In this document: positions 24,290-25,312 of the stretch, in pieces
How positions within the stretch are numbered: the first letter of the stretch is position 1
How the letters are laid out: every line of letters begins with the position of its first letter
Assembly: GCF_002812205.1 (NCBI RefSeq)
Contig: NZ_NPEA01000015.1
Coordinates: 1 to 25,312 of the forward strand
Reading direction: 5' to 3'
From: Leptospira neocaledonica
Lineage (GTDB): Bacteria; Spirochaetota; Leptospiria; Leptospirales; Leptospiraceae
Length of the DNA: 25,312 nt
Program-made: the position numbers and the translations under genes
Notes under the pieces: generated by a model
Told to the model about the DNA's origin: nothing
The model's input: the letters and a program-made list of their open reading frames with translations, nothing else
Databases searched by the model: none

Positions 24290-24958
24290 TTAATACTCAT
24301 TGCCTGGTGGATCGCAGTTTTCCCATTCTCTTTTGGTCGGATCTTGCTCCTGTGAGCACCATTGTATCTTATAATTCATTACACAATCTTGGATTGTTTC
24401 TATTTTTCCCTTTTGGATTTTAATTGATTTAACATCAAATAGTCTATTAGTCAAAAGAGTAAATCTGTCCTCGAATTTTGTTAATTGCAAAATCCTTCCA
24501 ATAGGAAAAATTCCTATCTTCCAAAACTTAGTTCCTAAGTAATTAGTTTCTTGGAATATTCCGTCAAGCAATGGCTCATTTTCAAAATAAACTGTGTAAA
24601 TATTCGGACTATTCTCTTTCAGTTGTAAAACAGAACTTTCAATATTTTCTTGCTCGTTTTCCACATACTGAATTTTGATTGTTAGATTTTGAGGATTAAA
24701 TTCTCCACAAAATATCGTGCTTCCGTCTTTCTTAAGCTTCGAATTTCTCTTTCGTATCGCCTCGTAAATTTCTATAGAACTTCCTGTTAATATATTTTTT
24801 TTCTGCAAATATTCTTTCTTAGAAAGTACCCTATATATAGTATGACCCTTTTTCTCGGTCTGACCTTCAGTTATGGGAATGTTCTTATTCTCTGAGCGCG
24901 TATTGGCAGTGCAGCCGAGATACGATAGGAGAAAGAAAATAATTATCAAACGATTCAT
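24290..24958 (-). CDS. Unrecognised lipoprotein
   Basis: A 222-residue protein with signal MNRLIIIFFLLSYLGC (lipobox YLGC), then a charged linker and a beta-rich body. Four Cys lie in the mature part (FCGEF, QDCVM, QWCSQ, ENCDPP), so disulfides are likely. AGGAA lies about 8 bases upstream of ATG 24958. It starts 15 bp after the stop of the right-edge gene and is followed by another lipoprotein gene after 33 bp, so it is probably in the same operon. No function is recognised; in such a position it could be an accessory or immunity protein for the edge gene product, which is speculation. Confidence 0.65.
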   Translation of the reverse strand: MNRLIIIFFLLSYLGCTANTRSENKNIPITEGQTEKKGHTIYRVLSKKEYLQKKNILTGSSIEIYEAIRKRNSKLKKDGSTIFCGEFNPQNLTIKIQYVENEQENIESSVLQLKENSPNIYTVYFENEPLLDGIFQETNYLGTKFWKIGIFPIGRILQLTKFEDRFTLLTNRLFDVKSIKIQKGKIETIQDCVMNYKIQWCSQEQDPTKREWENCDPPGNEY

Positions 24959-24973
24959 TTTTAAATTCCTTTA

Positions 24974-25312
24974 TTAGTCATTAGGTCCATAGATCTTATA
25001 TATCTTAGTTTTTTGGAAGTCCTTTAGTAATATCGGATCACCGAAACCGACATCGCCCAAACTTCCATTATCGTTATAATTGATCCAACCTTCATCGGTT
25101 TTCCTAATTAAACAAAAATGATTCGGCCCGGGTGGATTTCTATTATCAACCCAAATTTGGACAACATCCCCTTTCTTGTATTCATTCAATTTATCAGTCA
25201 ATGTATCAAACGGTATTGGATTCGGCATGTCTATAATCTGACCTAACATCGCCGTAAATTTATTCGGTCCTAATAATCCTCCGAATAGAGAAAGAGACAA
25301 ACTAGAAAAGTT
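24974..25312 (-). CDS. C-terminal part of a larger protein with a papain/C39-like pattern
   Basis: The frame has no stop up to the right edge, so the start lies outside the window; the 113 visible codons are the C-terminus of a longer protein. A segment YKKGDVVQIWVDNRNPPGPN is followed by HFCLIRK, then WINYNDNG about 13 residues on. A strand-His-strand unit followed by an Asn/Asp is the second half of a papain-like or C39-like cysteine peptidase site; the Cys would be upstream. Catalysis is not proven by this. The last residues are YKIYGPND. A modular exported protein with a toxin-like tail is one possibility, a housekeeping peptidase another. Confidence 0.55.
   Translation of the reverse strand, partial: NFSSLSLSLFGGLLGPNKFTAMLGQIIDMPNPIPFDTLTDKLNEYKKGDVVQIWVDNRNPPGPNHFCLIRKTDEGWINYNDNGSLGDVGFGDPILLKDFQKTKIYKIYGPND

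Noticed and set aside
1..25312. CRISPR arrays, tRNA or rRNA genes, and insertion sequences
   Set aside because: I saw no regularly spaced direct repeats, no tRNA-like cloverleaf or rRNA segments, and no transposase motifs or paired terminal repeats. A small tRNA-like element could escape reading by eye.

Overview
The window looks like chromosomal DNA of a Leptospira species. The evidence is the moderate-to-low G+C, the many short spirochaete-type lipoproteins (lipoboxes such as FASC, LGNC, FLGC, ASAC, IINC), TTG starts preceded by good Shine-Dalgarno sequences, and the mix of PAS/hybrid kinases and SpoIIE-type phosphatases. This is inferred from protein features, not from a database match. 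There are no rRNA or tRNA genes, no CRISPR array and no recognisable insertion sequence.

Region 1 (1-5.5 kb, all minus strand) is built around exported rhodanese-like proteins. A probable operon runs from a small Gly-rich secreted protein (2395-2763) to an outer-membrane beta-barrel candidate (1405-2376) to a rhodanese-like lipoprotein cut by the left edge (1-1392). Upstream of it, with its own strong terminator, lies a paralogous rhodanese-like lipoprotein (2928-4475). An XRE-cupin regulator (4868-5452) follows. The leaders of the regulator and of the 2928-4475 gene share the same sequence boxes, which suggests common control.

Region 2 (5.5-10.1 kb) has a polytopic GT-C glycosyltransferase on the minus strand. 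Divergent from it is a plus-strand run: a periplasmic two-domain sulfurtransferase, a five-haem cytochrome c, and a GT2 family glycosyltransferase. With region 1 this makes three exported rhodanese proteins within 8 kb, next to a multihaem cytochrome, and a sulfur redox role in the envelope is a reasonable hypothesis.

Region 3 (10.1-17.6 kb) is signalling. A tightly packed minus-strand operon encodes a hybrid PAS histidine kinase, a receiver-EAL (c-di-GMP phosphodiesterase) protein and a second, paralogous PAS/GAF kinase. Divergent from it is a 7TM-DISM receptor fused to a SpoIIE/PP2C phosphatase.

Region 4 (17.6-20.6 kb, minus strand) has a beta-propeller SMP-30/strictosidine-synthase-like lipoprotein translationally coupled to an M24 metallopeptidase, and then an AraC-type regulator.

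Region 5 (20.6-25.3 kb) is more A+T rich and looks accessory. It has a small orphan gene, five unrecognised lipoproteins (two distantly paralogous), loose intergenic spaces, and at the right edge the C-terminal part of a protein with a papain/C39-like His...Asn/Asp pattern. The edge gene and the next three genes are closely spaced and probably co-transcribed. This could be a toxin-tail/immunity-type locus, but the window does not show enough to decide.
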